DNA of 64,000 nt from JBGTLA01 sp041744375 (GTDB taxonomy: Bacteria > Actinomycetota > Acidimicrobiia > Spongiisociales > ZC4RG35), in assembly GCA_041744375.1 (NCBI GenBank), contig JBGTLA010000049.1, forward strand, positions 11,259-75,258, written 5' to 3'. This document shows, in pieces, positions 17,509-26,359 of the stretch (position 1 is its first letter; each line of letters begins with the position of its first letter). A model generated the notes under the pieces. That model saw nothing but the letters and a program-made list of their open reading frames with translations, did not search any database and had not been told where the DNA came from. The position numbers and the translations under genes are program-made.

Positions 17509-19398
17509 ATGCCGCCGCCACCACCGGACGAGAGCGGGCAGAGGCTCCTCCCGACCATCCGCCAACCGTCGGATCTGCGCCGCCTCGATCCCGAGCAGCT
17601 CGACCGTCTGTGTGTCGAGATCCGTCAATTCATCGTGGAGGCGGTATCGCAGACCGGCGGCCACCTCTCTCCCAACCTGGGTGTGGTGGAGTTGACCCTC
17701 GCCCTCCACCGCGTCTTCAACTCCCCCAAGGACAGGTTCATCTGGGATGTCGGTCATCAGGCTTACGTCCACAAACTAGTGACAGGTCGCCAGGATCGTT
17801 TCGCGGCTCTCCGGCGCTTCGGAGGGCTCTCGGGTTATCCGAGTCGCGAGGAGAGCCCGCACGATTGGGTCGAGAACAGTCACGCTTCCACCTCGCTGTC
17901 CTATGCGCTCGGTCACGCCTTGGCCGGCTACGAAGGGTGGACGGTGGCCATCATCGGTGACGGCGCCCTGACCGGCGGGATGGCCTACGAGGCGCTCAAC
18001 CACATCGCCGTGACCCGTCCTCCCCGCCTCGTCGTCGTTCTCAACGACAATGGTCGTTCGTACGCTCCCACCGTGGGCGGCCTGGCTTCGCTCGCCACCC
18101 TGGCCCACTACCGGTTCGATCCCCGTTACGAGTGGGCGAAGCGCAGCGTTGGGAAGATCCTGCGCGGCCTCCCCATCGTTGGTGACACCGCCGACGAACT
18201 GGCCAACCGATTCAAGGAAGCGGCCAAGCAGCTGGTGGAGCCGTCGACGGTGTTCGATGCCCTCGGTCTCAAGTACTCCGGACACATCGACGGCCACGAC
18301 ATCGCCCTCCTCGAGGAAACCTTCGAGAGAGCCCGCGAGTACGAAGAGCCGGTAGTCGTGCATGTCGTCACCGAGAAAGGACTCGGGTATCCCCCGGCCA
18401 TCGAGGACGAGGACAAGAAGCTGCATGATGTCGGCAGCTTCGATCTCAGCACGGGTCGTGTGTTGGACAGCGAGCTGAAGCTCACCGACGTTGCCGGTTC
18501 GGCTCTCGCCGACGTAGCCGAGCGCCGTCCCGAGGTTGTTGCCATATCGGCGGCCATGATTTCGTCGACCGGTCTCCGCCAGCTTGCCGCCCGTCACCCC
18601 GGGCGTGTGCTGGATACTGGCATCGCCGAGCAGCACTCCGTCACTCTGGCCGCCGGGATGGCCATGGCCGGCAAACACCCCTTCGTGGCCATCTACTCCA
18701 GTTTCTTGCAGCGTGGCATCGACCAGATCATCAACGACGTCGCCCTCCACAACCTCGGTGTCACGTTTCTCCTCGACCGGAGCGGAATCACCGGGCCCGA
18801 CGGACCATCGCATCACGGTGTCTTCGACCTCACCTACCTTCGGATGGTTCCCAACCTGGTCCTCGGCGCCCCCGCCGACGCTCACGAGCTGTGCGCCATG
18901 ATCGAGACGGCCGCCGCCTACGGGGGCCCGATGGCGATCCGCTACCCGAAAGGAGCTGCTGCTTCGCTACCGAAACTGCCGGTGGAGATGTTGACCGTCG
19001 GTGAGTGGGAGATCCGATCGACAGGTGCAGACGTGCTCCTCTTGGCCAATGGGCGTCTGGTAGAGACGGCCGAGAAGGTAGCGACCACGCTCGGGCAAGA
19101 CGGGGTGAGCTGTACAGTAATAAACGCCCGGTGGGTCAAGCCCCTCGACGAGAGACTGGCCGAATGGGCCAGAGAGCACGCCGTGGTCGTTACGCTCGAG
19201 GACAATGTCATCACGGGGGGCTTCGGCTCGGGGGTCCTGGAAGCGTTGTCGAACGAAGGCCTGGCGGGCCGGGTTTCCTGCATCGCCACTCCTGACTCCT
19301 TCCTCCCCTTCGGCACCGCCGAGGACGTCATCGGCTGGGCCGGCCTCGATCATGACTCGGTGCTGGCCCAGGTCAACGCGGCCCTCGCCCGGCTCTGA
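17509..19398 (+). CDS. dxs: 1-deoxy-D-xylulose-5-phosphate synthase
   Basis: Thiamine-diphosphate enzyme of 629 residues that condenses pyruvate and glyceraldehyde 3-phosphate, the first step of the MEP isoprenoid pathway. Diagnostic stretches are GGHLSPNLGVVELTLALH, the thiamine-diphosphate/metal motif GDGALTGGMAYEALN, and the transketolase-type glutamate in DTGIAEQHSVTLAAGMA. ATG 17509 gives a normal N-terminus (LLPTIRQPSDLRRLDPEQLD). Extension to 17440 would add an atypical, Trp-rich stretch. It lies 68 bp after the sensor kinase and 8 bp before the HAD-SpoU gene. Confidence 0.95.
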   Translation: MPPPPPDESGQRLLPTIRQPSDLRRLDPEQLDRLCVEIRQFIVEAVSQTGGHLSPNLGVVELTLALHRVFNSPKDRFIWDVGHQAYVHKLVTGRQDRFAALRRFGGLSGYPSREESPHDWVENSHASTSLSYALGHALAGYEGWTVAIIGDGALTGGMAYEALNHIAVTRPPRLVVVLNDNGRSYAPTVGGLASLATLAHYRFDPRYEWAKRSVGKILRGLPIVGDTADELANRFKEAAKQLVEPSTVFDALGLKYSGHIDGHDIALLEETFERAREYEEPVVVHVVTEKGLGYPPAIEDEDKKLHDVGSFDLSTGRVLDSELKLTDVAGSALADVAERRPEVVAISAAMISSTGLRQLAARHPGRVLDTGIAEQHSVTLAAGMAMAGKHPFVAIYSSFLQRGIDQIINDVALHNLGVTFLLDRSGITGPDGPSHHGVFDLTYLRMVPNLVLGAPADAHELCAMIETAAAYGGPMAIRYPKGAAASLPKLPVEMLTVGEWEIRSTGADVLLLANGRLVETAEKVATTLGQDGVSCTVINARWVKPLDERLAEWAREHAVVVTLEDNVITGGFGSGVLEALSNEGLAGRVSCIATPDSFLPFGTAEDVIGWAGLDHDSVLAQVNAALARL

Positions 19399-19406
19399 CC
19401 TCTCCG

Positions 19407-20702
19407 ATGCCGGTCCGTGTCGTCACCTTCGACGCCGACGACACCTTGTGGGACTTCTCGTCGGTGGTCCCCGGCGCGAACACGGCGGTCGTCGACCACC
19501 TGCGTCGGCTCGACCCCGATTTCGGGGGCACTGTCGAGGACCTGGTCGAGACTCGGCGCCTGGTGGGAGAGGAGAGCCCCCACGGGACCCCCTTCCCGCT
19601 CATTCGTCATCGGACCATAGAGCGCTTCGTGGCCGGTTGGGCTGAGCCCGACCCCGGTCTGGTCACCGAGTTGACCGCCGTCTTCTTCGATCATCGCGAT
19701 CGCCACGTGCAGCTCTTCGACGACGTGGAGCCGATGCTCGACGACCTCGAGAACGACGTCGTCGTGGGGGTGATCACCAACGGGGCCATGGTGTGGAAGT
19801 CGACGACGATCGCCGACCGGATAACCTTCTGGCTGGCGGCCGATCAGATCGGTGTGCGCAAACCCGACCCCCGCATCTTCTCGATGGCGGCCGTGGCCGC
19901 CGATTGCCGCCCCAGGGAGCTTGTACACGTAGGCGACGAGATCGCCAGGGACGTGGTCGGAGCACAGGCGGCGGGGGCACGAGGTGTCTGGTTGAATCGG
20001 GGGCGCACGGCGCGACGGGGGCCCAAGCCGGACGCCGAGATCGCCACCTTGGGTGAGCTCGCTCCGCTTCTGGCTGCATGGAGCACAGTCGCTGAGGTGG
20101 GCGTTGGGCCCCACCCCCTTCCGTGGCCGGAGGATCACCGCCTCGACCCGACGCTTCTCGCCGAGGGCGACCGACGCAATGTGGTCGACAGATACCGCTA
20201 CTGGACGCGCCGGGCCATCGTCGACGATCTTGATGGCCGGCGTCACCCCTTCCATGTCGCCATCGAGAACTGGCACCACGACCTCAACATCGGAACGGTC
20301 GTCCGCACAGCCAATGCCTTCGGTGCGGCCGCAGTTCACATCGTCGGCAACCGGCGCTGGAACCGGAGAGGGGCGATGGTCACCGACCGATACCAGCATG
20401 TCCGTCACCACGACACGATCGAAGCCCTACTCGGTTGGGCCGAGGATGAGAGGCTGGCGGTGGTCGGCATTGACAACGTGGCGGGGGCGAAGCAACTCGA
20501 GAACGCCGGTCTCCCCGAGCGAACAATGTTCGTGTTCGGCCAGGAGAGTGGAGGACTGTCGGAGTCGGCCAAGGCGCGGGTGGCCGACGTGTACTCGATC
20601 GCCCAATTCGGGTCGACACGGTCGATCAACGCCGGGGTAGCCGCGGGCATCGCCATGCACGCCTGGGTGCGCCAGCACGCCCGCCCACCCGGCAGCGTCT
20701 GA
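19407..20702 (+). CDS. HAD-family hydrolase fused to SpoU/TrmH-type RNA 2'-O-methyltransferase
   Basis: A 431-residue protein with two unrelated enzyme halves. Residues 1 to about 225 are a HAD phosphatase: motif I DADDTLWD (D9, D11), motif II VITNG, motif III lysine in VRKPDPRIF, motif IV HVGDEIARDVVGAQ. Residues from about 240 are a SpoU-class methyltransferase with knotted-fold motifs NIGTVVRTANAF, FVFGQESGGLS and STRSINAGVAAGIAMHAW. The frame is open throughout. In many actinobacteria the methyltransferase half stands alone, starting at the equivalent of DHRLDPTLLAEGDRRNVVDR. Ribose methylation of tRNA or rRNA is the likely reaction of the second half. The HAD substrate is unknown. It follows dxs by 8 bp. 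Confidence 0.85.
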   Translation: MPVRVVTFDADDTLWDFSSVVPGANTAVVDHLRRLDPDFGGTVEDLVETRRLVGEESPHGTPFPLIRHRTIERFVAGWAEPDPGLVTELTAVFFDHRDRHVQLFDDVEPMLDDLENDVVVGVITNGAMVWKSTTIADRITFWLAADQIGVRKPDPRIFSMAAVAADCRPRELVHVGDEIARDVVGAQAAGARGVWLNRGRTARRGPKPDAEIATLGELAPLLAAWSTVAEVGVGPHPLPWPEDHRLDPTLLAEGDRRNVVDRYRYWTRRAIVDDLDGRRHPFHVAIENWHHDLNIGTVVRTANAFGAAAVHIVGNRRWNRRGAMVTDRYQHVRHHDTIEALLGWAEDERLAVVGIDNVAGAKQLENAGLPERTMFVFGQESGGLSESAKARVADVYSIAQFGSTRSINAGVAAGIAMHAWVRQHARPPGSV

Positions 20703-20791
20703 ACCCGGCATCCCACGGTCCGGCCCAGACAGCTAGGGTCGATGTCAGCCGGGCACTTTGGGTCCGACTGATTCCCAAGGAGGAAAAACGA

Positions 20792-21907
20792 ATGACACGA
20801 CGACTTATCGCCTTGATGGCGGTGTTGGCCATGGTGATGGCCGCTTGCACAACAGCCGCCGACGACCCCACCACCACCCCAGCAGGGACGGACGAGACGA
20901 CAGCAACTGAGCCGGAAGCGCCTGCCCCAGGCGGCGGCGACACTTTGAACGCCATCCGCGACCGCGGGTCGTTCAGCTGTGGCGTCAACCAGGCTGTCCC
21001 CGGGTTCGGGTTCGTCGATGAAGACGGGAACTACAGCGGATTCGACATCGATTACTGCCGGGCGCTCGCCGTGGCCGTGTTCGGCGACGAGGATGCTGTC
21101 GAGTATGTGCCTCTCGATGCAGCTCAGCGCTTCACAGCCCTCCAGTCGGGAGAGATAGACGTCCTCATCCGTAACACGACCTGGACGGCGACACGGGACG
21201 GCGCCGAAGGTGCGACATTCCTCACGACCACGTTTTACGACGGCCAGGGCATGATGGTCCGGGCGGATGAGGGTTTCTCGTCGATCGAGGACATGGCCGA
21301 CACGGCAGTCTGTGTGCTCTCGGGCACGACAACCGAGCTCAACCTCGCCACCCGTTTCGGCTCGATCCCCTACACCCCTCAAACGTTCGACGACAACGAG
21401 ACTCTTCAGGCGGCCTTCATCGCCGGCCAGTGTGACGGCTGGACCTCGGACAAGTCGCAGTTGGCCGGGGTCAGGTCGAACTTCCCCGACGCCGAGGGCG
21501 GGCCGGACTCTCTTGTGATTCTCGACGAGACTTTCTCCAAGGAGCCATTGGGCCCCGCAGTGAGGGACGGCGACAGTGAGTGGGCGCAGGTCGTCGACTG
21601 GGTCGTTCTCGTGACGATCCTCGCCGAGGAACTGGGGATCGACTCCACCAACGTGGACGGGTTCGGCGACACCGAGAACACGGACATCCGACGGCTGCTC
21701 GGCCTCGAGATCACCGATGCTGACGGGAACACCACGGTGTTCGACCCCGGATTGGGTCTCGAGACGGATTGGGTCGCCGGGGTGATTGCCGCGGTGGGCA
21801 ACTACGGCGAGATCTACGATCGCAACGTTGAACCTCTGGGTGTCCCCCGTGGGCCCAACGCCCTCTTCGAGGATGGCGGGCTGCTCTACGCCCCGCCCTA
21901 TCGCTGA
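20792..21907 (+). CDS. aapJ: General L-amino-acid ABC transporter binding protein (AapJ-like)
   Basis: Lipid-anchored receptor of 371 residues, signal peptide ending MVMAAC, then a Thr/Pro/Glu-rich linker. The mature domain follows the AapJ pattern: LNAIRDRGSFSCGVNQ, GFGFVDEDGNYSGFDIDYCR, IRNTTWTATRDG and the late LGLETDWVAGVIAAVGNYGE. It would capture a broad range of L-amino acids outside the membrane for import by the downstream permeases and ATPase. AAGGAGG lies 9 nt before the ATG. A strong hairpin follows the gene, which may let the binding protein be made in excess of the membrane parts. Confidence 0.92.
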   Translation: MTRRLIALMAVLAMVMAACTTAADDPTTTPAGTDETTATEPEAPAPGGGDTLNAIRDRGSFSCGVNQAVPGFGFVDEDGNYSGFDIDYCRALAVAVFGDEDAVEYVPLDAAQRFTALQSGEIDVLIRNTTWTATRDGAEGATFLTTTFYDGQGMMVRADEGFSSIEDMADTAVCVLSGTTTELNLATRFGSIPYTPQTFDDNETLQAAFIAGQCDGWTSDKSQLAGVRSNFPDAEGGPDSLVILDETFSKEPLGPAVRDGDSEWAQVVDWVVLVTILAEELGIDSTNVDGFGDTENTDIRRLLGLEITDADGNTTVFDPGLGLETDWVAGVIAAVGNYGEIYDRNVEPLGVPRGPNALFEDGGLLYAPPYR

Positions 21908-21918
21908 CAAACAGGCCT

Positions 21919-21946
21919 GGGGGGAGTGTCGTCTGACACTCCCCCC
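21919..21946 (+). terminator. Strong intercistronic hairpin between aapJ and aapQ
   Basis: GGGGGGAGTGTC, a 4-base loop (GTCT), then GACACTCCCCCC: a perfect 12-bp stem located 11 bp after the aapJ stop and 8 bp before the aapQ start. There is no T-run, so full termination is unlikely. Partial attenuation, or protection of the upstream mRNA from 3' exonucleases, is the usual role of such hairpins after binding-protein genes. Confidence 0.75.
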
Positions 21947-21954
21947 ACATCACC

Positions 21955-23133
21955 ATGGACGTGACCCCCTCCACCGTCGGTGCCACCCGGCCGCCCCTGT
22001 GGCGCGACCTGCGCGTGCTCCGGGTCGTAATCCAGATAGTGGCGCTGGCGGCGGTGGGGATCGTCCTCTATGTCCTCTGGTTCAATCTGACCAACAACCT
22101 CCGTTCCCAGGGGATCAGGACCGACTTTGGTTTTCTGGATCAGCCCATCGGTGTCAACATCGCCGGTTCGAACATCGGTTCCGGAGCTACGGTGCGCCGG
22201 GCGTTGGGGGTGGGTATCCGGAACACGGCCGCGCTGGCCGTAGTGGGCTTGCCGCTGTTGACAGTCCTGGGAGTGGTAGTCGGGATCGCCCGATTGTCGA
22301 CGAACTGGATCGTCTCCAAGCTGGCGGCCGTGTACGTAGAGGTATTCCGCAACCTTCCTCCACTCCTCATCATCGTTTTTGGCTTCCGGGCGGTGGTGCT
22401 CAGGCTTCCCCCCCCTCGTGACCCCGCCACCCCCTTTGACCTATTCATAGTTTCCAACCTGAGCATTACCGTGCCCGGGTTCACCGCCGTCGAGGGGTTC
22501 GCAACGTTCTGGCTGACAGTGGCTCTGGCTGCCGTCGCGGCGGGAGGGGTGTGGTGGTGGAGGACGCGGGTCTTCGATCGGACGGGGAAGCCGCATCACC
22601 GCATCCTGTGGTCGGTCGGGTTGGTGGTGGCGGTGGCTGCCGTCGCCTACGCCATCCTCGGCCGACCGATCCGGCTCTCGATCCCACAATTGAACGGTCG
22701 GGCAATCAGCGGCGGTTTCACCGGCTTCGGATCGTTCTTCGCGGTGATGGGTGCCCTCGTGTTGTACCAGGCGAGTCATGTGGCCGAGATCGTGCGGGGA
22801 TCGATACAGGCCATCCCGAGGGGACAGAACGAAGCAGCCTCGGCCCTGGCCCTCTCGCCCTTTCAGCGTATGCGACACGTGGTGCTGCCGCAGGCCACTC
22901 GCATCGCCATTCCTCCGACCATCAACCAGTATCTCAACTATGTGAAGAACACGTCCTTGGCGATAGCCGTGGGATTCGCCGACTACGTCAACATTGCCTT
23001 TCAGGCCATAGGTAACGGCCAGCCCGCTCCCCAGTTGATCCTTATCGTCATGGGTGGGTACCTGTTCTTCTCCCTCCTGATATCCCTCGTGGTCAACATT
23101 CTCAACCGGCGGCTCCAGTTGGTGACGCGGTGA
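21955..23133 (+). CDS. aapQ: General L-amino-acid ABC transporter permease AapQ
   Basis: Membrane subunit of 392 residues, the long form typical of the Aap/Bzt systems. Family features include YVLWFNLTNNLRSQGIRTDF, GFLDQPIGVNIAGS and the EAA coupling loop GQNEAASALALSPFQRMRHV. The start ATG 21955 sits 8 bp after the attenuator-like hairpin. The stop codon overlaps the start of aapM by 4 bases. It forms a heterodimeric channel with AapM. Confidence 0.92.
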   Translation: MDVTPSTVGATRPPLWRDLRVLRVVIQIVALAAVGIVLYVLWFNLTNNLRSQGIRTDFGFLDQPIGVNIAGSNIGSGATVRRALGVGIRNTAALAVVGLPLLTVLGVVVGIARLSTNWIVSKLAAVYVEVFRNLPPLLIIVFGFRAVVLRLPPPRDPATPFDLFIVSNLSITVPGFTAVEGFATFWLTVALAAVAAGGVWWWRTRVFDRTGKPHHRILWSVGLVVAVAAVAYAILGRPIRLSIPQLNGRAISGGFTGFGSFFAVMGALVLYQASHVAEIVRGSIQAIPRGQNEAASALALSPFQRMRHVVLPQATRIAIPPTINQYLNYVKNTSLAIAVGFADYVNIAFQAIGNGQPAPQLILIVMGGYLFFSLLISLVVNILNRRLQLVTR

Positions 23134-24371
23134 CGACCGGCACCGAAACGGCACGTCGTCCGCCGCCCCATCCCGCCACCTCCCGGGCGATGTGGATGCG
23201 GAGGAACCTCTTCCCAACGTGGTGGGACAGTCTCCTCACCGTGATCTTCGGGGTGGTGGCGGTGTGGGGAGCAGTCACGCTCGTGCAGTTCCTGGTGACC
23301 TCCGACTACACCATCATTCGGGTCAATCTGGCCAACTTCATCGTGGGTCGGTTCCCCCGAGACGAGCTGTGGCGTCCTGCCGTGGCCCTGGTCGTGACGT
23401 TGGCGGCCATCGGCTTCGTTGCGGGAGTGGCGAGCGCGGCGGCTCGGGCCGTGGCTCTCGACGAAGGATCCTCTTTCCGTTCGGCCTCTTTCGTAGAGAA
23501 CCTGCGCCGCCAGTGGCCGCTGCTTGTCACGATCTTCGTTGTTCTGATGCTCACCGAGACGTGGGGTCCGAGATTGACCGTCTTGGTGGCGGTCGCCGCC
23601 GCATTTCTTGCGTTCATCGGCGGCAAGCGAGCACCGGCGGCTGTGCGGCGGTGGGCGTGGCTGTTGGCGTTGGTGATGCTCGGGGTCGCCTATGCGATCT
23701 TGGTCGTGGCCGGGGGGGTCGGGTGGGGTGGATGGGGCGGAATCCAGCTCAACATCTTCCTGACGGTGGCGGGCATCCTCCTTGCTTTCCCCCTCGGACT
23801 GGTGCTTGCCCTGGGACGCCGGTCGTCCTTGCCGGCCGTTCGCTTGGTATCCGTCAGCTATATCGAGCTCATCAGAGGTGTGCCGCTCATAACGCTGTTG
23901 CTGATGGGGATCTTTGCCATCGGGTTTTTCCTTCCAGCCGGCATCCGTCCCGGACCGGTGGCGCGAGTCCTCATCGCCATAACCCTGTTCGAGGCCGCCT
24001 ACATTGCCGAGGTCGTCCGCGGTGGCCTGCAATCCGTTCACCACGGACAGGTGGAGGCGTCGCAGGCGCTGGGAATGGCACCCTGGAAGACGACGAGGCT
24101 CATAGTCTTGCCCCAAGCCCTGCGAGCCACCATCCCCGCCATGGTCGGCCAGTTCATCAGCCTCTTCAAAGACACCACTCTGGTGTCCCTGGTCGGGCTT
24201 TTCGACGTTCTGACGATCTCGGGCGTAGCCAATGCCCAGCCCGCCTTCTTGGCTCAGGGACTCGAGACCGTCACGCTGCCGTTCGTAGGCTTGTTGTTCT
24301 GGGTTGGCTCGTATGCGATGTCGCGCGAAGCGCGGCGTCTGGAGAAAAGGCTGGGAGTGGGCGAACGATGA
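23130..24371 (+). CDS. aapM: General L-amino-acid ABC transporter permease AapM
   Basis: Second membrane subunit, 413 residues, starting with GTG 23130 inside the aapQ stop region. It has the AapM marks WMRRNLFPTWWDSLLTV near the N-terminus and the EAA loop GQVEASQALGMAPWKTTRLI near the C-terminus, with about eight hydrophobic segments between them. It is followed 10 bp later by the ATPase gene. Together AapJQMP should be one complete importer of polar and branched amino acids. Confidence 0.92.
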   Translation: MTTGTETARRPPPHPATSRAMWMRRNLFPTWWDSLLTVIFGVVAVWGAVTLVQFLVTSDYTIIRVNLANFIVGRFPRDELWRPAVALVVTLAAIGFVAGVASAAARAVALDEGSSFRSASFVENLRRQWPLLVTIFVVLMLTETWGPRLTVLVAVAAAFLAFIGGKRAPAAVRRWAWLLALVMLGVAYAILVVAGGVGWGGWGGIQLNIFLTVAGILLAFPLGLVLALGRRSSLPAVRLVSVSYIELIRGVPLITLLLMGIFAIGFFLPAGIRPGPVARVLIAITLFEAAYIAEVVRGGLQSVHHGQVEASQALGMAPWKTTRLIVLPQALRATIPAMVGQFISLFKDTTLVSLVGLFDVLTISGVANAQPAFLAQGLETVTLPFVGLLFWVGSYAMSREARRLEKRLGVGER

Positions 24372-24381
24372 GGAGGAACCT

Positions 24382-25155
24382 TTGACCGACATGCGTGTAT
24401 TCGCCGATGCCACCCAGGCCAAGGGGGAGACCGTCATCGAGCTGGTGGAGGTCGACAAGTACTTCGGGGACTTCCAGGCGTTGGCCAACATCAACATGAG
24501 GGTTGGCCGCCAGGAGGTGGTGGTCGTCATCGGCCCGTCTGGATCGGGCAAGTCGACGCTCATCCGTTGTATCAACCGGCTCGAGAAACACGACCGCGGC
24601 CGGATCATCGTCGACGGTATCGAGTTGTCTGAGGATGTGCGCAACATCCAGGAGATCCGGCGTGAGACCGGAATGGTGTTCCAGTCCTTCAATCTTTTCC
24701 CCCACCTGACCGTGCTCGAGAACATCACCCTGGCTCCGCGCGAAGTGAGGCGCCTACCCAAGGCGGAAGCCGAGGAGCTGGCGATGCAGATGCTCACCCG
24801 CGTCAAGATCCCCGAGCAGGCCCGCAAGTACCCCGGTCAGCTCTCGGGAGGCCAGCAGCAGCGGGTGGCCATTGCCAGGGCTCTGGCCATGCAGCCGAAG
24901 GTGATGCTGTTTGACGAGCCCACCTCTGCCCTCGATCCCGAGATGATCAAGGAGGTCCTCGATGCCATGGTCGAGCTGGCCGAGGGGGGGATGACGATGA
25001 TCGTCGTCACACACGAGATGGGTTTCGCCAGAGCGGTAGCCGACCGGGTGGTGTTCATGTCGGACGGCGAGATCGTCGAGGTGGGGACCCCCGAACACTT
25101 CTTCACCGACCCCCGTGAGGACCGAACCAAGCTCTTCTTGAGCCAGATCCTATAA
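24382..25155 (+). CDS. aapP: General L-amino-acid ABC transporter ATP-binding protein AapP
   Basis: ABC ATPase of 257 residues. Walker A is GPSGSGKST, the signature LSGGQQQRVAIARAL, Walker B VMLFDEPTSALDPE, and the H-loop VVTHEMGFARAVADRV. The start is a TTG at 24382, chosen because AGGAGG ends 5 nt upstream. ATG 24391 is 9 nt further and would have an over-long spacing. Starts lying inside aapM would add residues with no family match. It closes the aapJQMP operon. Confidence 0.92.
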   Translation: MTDMRVFADATQAKGETVIELVEVDKYFGDFQALANINMRVGRQEVVVVIGPSGSGKSTLIRCINRLEKHDRGRIIVDGIELSEDVRNIQEIRRETGMVFQSFNLFPHLTVLENITLAPREVRRLPKAEAEELAMQMLTRVKIPEQARKYPGQLSGGQQQRVAIARALAMQPKVMLFDEPTSALDPEMIKEVLDAMVELAEGGMTMIVVTHEMGFARAVADRVVFMSDGEIVEVGTPEHFFTDPREDRTKLFLSQIL

Positions 25156-25162
25156 GCAAGGC

Positions 25163-25176
25163 GGAAGTCGGAAGTC
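25163..25176. repeat. Heptamer repeat GGAAGTC x2
   Basis: Two exact tandem copies lie just after the aapP stop. Read on the other strand they are GACTTCC, the same heptamer family as the array at 26302-26352, so capA is flanked by related heptamers in opposite orientation. Confidence 0.5.
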
Positions 25177-25229
25177 CTTGGCCGGGATAGTGACCTTGGG
25201 GTCGGGCGTCCAGCGACCAGACTGGGCGG

Positions 25230-26297
25230 GTGCGCACCTCGTTGCCGATTCGACTGCTGCTGATCCTGGTGGGCGGGGTCGTCGTCGGCGTGAGCGCTCA
25301 CGGTCTCACTGGAAGGGCGGACTCGAAGACGGCGGCGGTCGCTCCCAGCACGACGAGCACCATGCTCACGACGACGCTCCCGACCACGACGACGAGTACG
25401 AGTACGACTACCACTACGACCTTGCCGTCGCGAGGAGGGCTGGTCATTCACGGGACGGGCGACGTGAACACCGACAGCTCCTATGTCCCGGCATTGGCGG
25501 CCAACGGTCACGCTTATGCCTGGGAAGGGCTGGACGGCCTCTTCTTGGAAGACGATCTGACGGTAATCAACCTCGAGTGCACCCCGTCGGAGCTGGGGGA
25601 CTCCCTGCCCAAGCAGTTCGTTTTCCGCTGCGACCCAGACTCTCTGCCCGCCATGCGTGCCGCGGGCGTCGACGTGGTGAACCTGGCCAACAACCACACC
25701 AGGGACCATGGGGCCGCGGCGCTGCTAGACGGTGTCGTCCAGGTGGAGAGCGAAGGCATGAAGGCGGTGGGTGTCGGAGCCAACGCCGACGAGGCCAATG
25801 CCCCCGCCATCGTCGACGTGAACGGCTGGACCGTAGCCGTAGTCGGTTTCGGAGGGATCGTCCCCACTCCCGATTGGATCGCCACCGAGGACTCGCCGGG
25901 AATGGCCGATGGCGACACGATCGAGCTCATGGTTGAGGCTGTTCGGGCCGCAAAGGAGGTCGCCGATCTGGTGGTGGTGACCATCCACTGGGGTCTTGAG
26001 CTCGATCTGGAGCCGGAGCCGGAAGATCGAGAACGAGCCGCGGCCATGATCGAAGCCGGAGCCGACGTCATCTTCGGGCATCACGCCCACCGTCTCCAAC
26101 CGCTGGAGATCATCGACGGCAAGCCCGTCTTCTGGAACCTGGGCAACTTCGTGTGGCCCAACTTCTCGGTTCCGGGTTCCACCACCGCCGTGGCGCGCGT
26201 CGTCGTCTCGTCCGAAGGCGACCTCGACGCCTGTCTGATCCCGGCCTTCATCACCGCCCCCGGCCGCCCCGAGCTGACCGACGATCCCCCCTGCTAG
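25230..26297 (+). CDS. CapA-family (poly-gamma-glutamate synthesis-like) metallophosphatase, secreted/anchored
   Basis: Protein of 355 residues with an N-terminal membrane anchor or signal (PIRLLLILVGGVVVGVSAHG), then a Thr/Ser-rich linker, then a CapA domain. The fold's metal-site motifs are visible: GTGDVN, INLECTPS, NLANNHTRDHG, TIHWGLE and GHHAHRLQP. CapA domains belong to the calcineurin-like phosphoesterase superfamily and are often linked to capsule or cell-surface polymers. The substrate here is unknown and no other capsule genes are adjacent. GTG 25230 is used as the start. A second CapA domain is encoded at 43536. Confidence 0.82.
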   Translation: MRTSLPIRLLLILVGGVVVGVSAHGLTGRADSKTAAVAPSTTSTMLTTTLPTTTTSTSTTTTTTLPSRGGLVIHGTGDVNTDSSYVPALAANGHAYAWEGLDGLFLEDDLTVINLECTPSELGDSLPKQFVFRCDPDSLPAMRAAGVDVVNLANNHTRDHGAAALLDGVVQVESEGMKAVGVGANADEANAPAIVDVNGWTVAVVGFGGIVPTPDWIATEDSPGMADGDTIELMVEAVRAAKEVADLVVVTIHWGLELDLEPEPEDRERAAAMIEAGADVIFGHHAHRLQPLEIIDGKPVFWNLGNFVWPNFSVPGSTTAVARVVVSSEGDLDACLIPAFITAPGRPELTDDPPC

Positions 26298-26301
26298 TTG
26301 C

Positions 26302-26352
26302 GTCTTCCGTCTTCCGTCTTCCGTCCCCTGTGACTTCCGTCTTCCGTCTTCC
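26302..26352. repeat. Heptamer microsatellite (GTCTTCC family)
   Basis: Three tandem GTCTTCC units, a 9-base interruption, GACTTCC, then two more GTCTTCC units. The array fills the 62-bp gap between the convergent capA and M20D genes. It is non-coding and of a type prone to copy-number change. Confidence 0.85.
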
Positions 26353-26359
26353 GACTCCT

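Noticed and set aside
23001..24827. A 608-codon open frame antisense to aapQ/aapM/aapP
   Set aside because: It crosses three genes with strong homology, and its product is low-complexity and motif-free.
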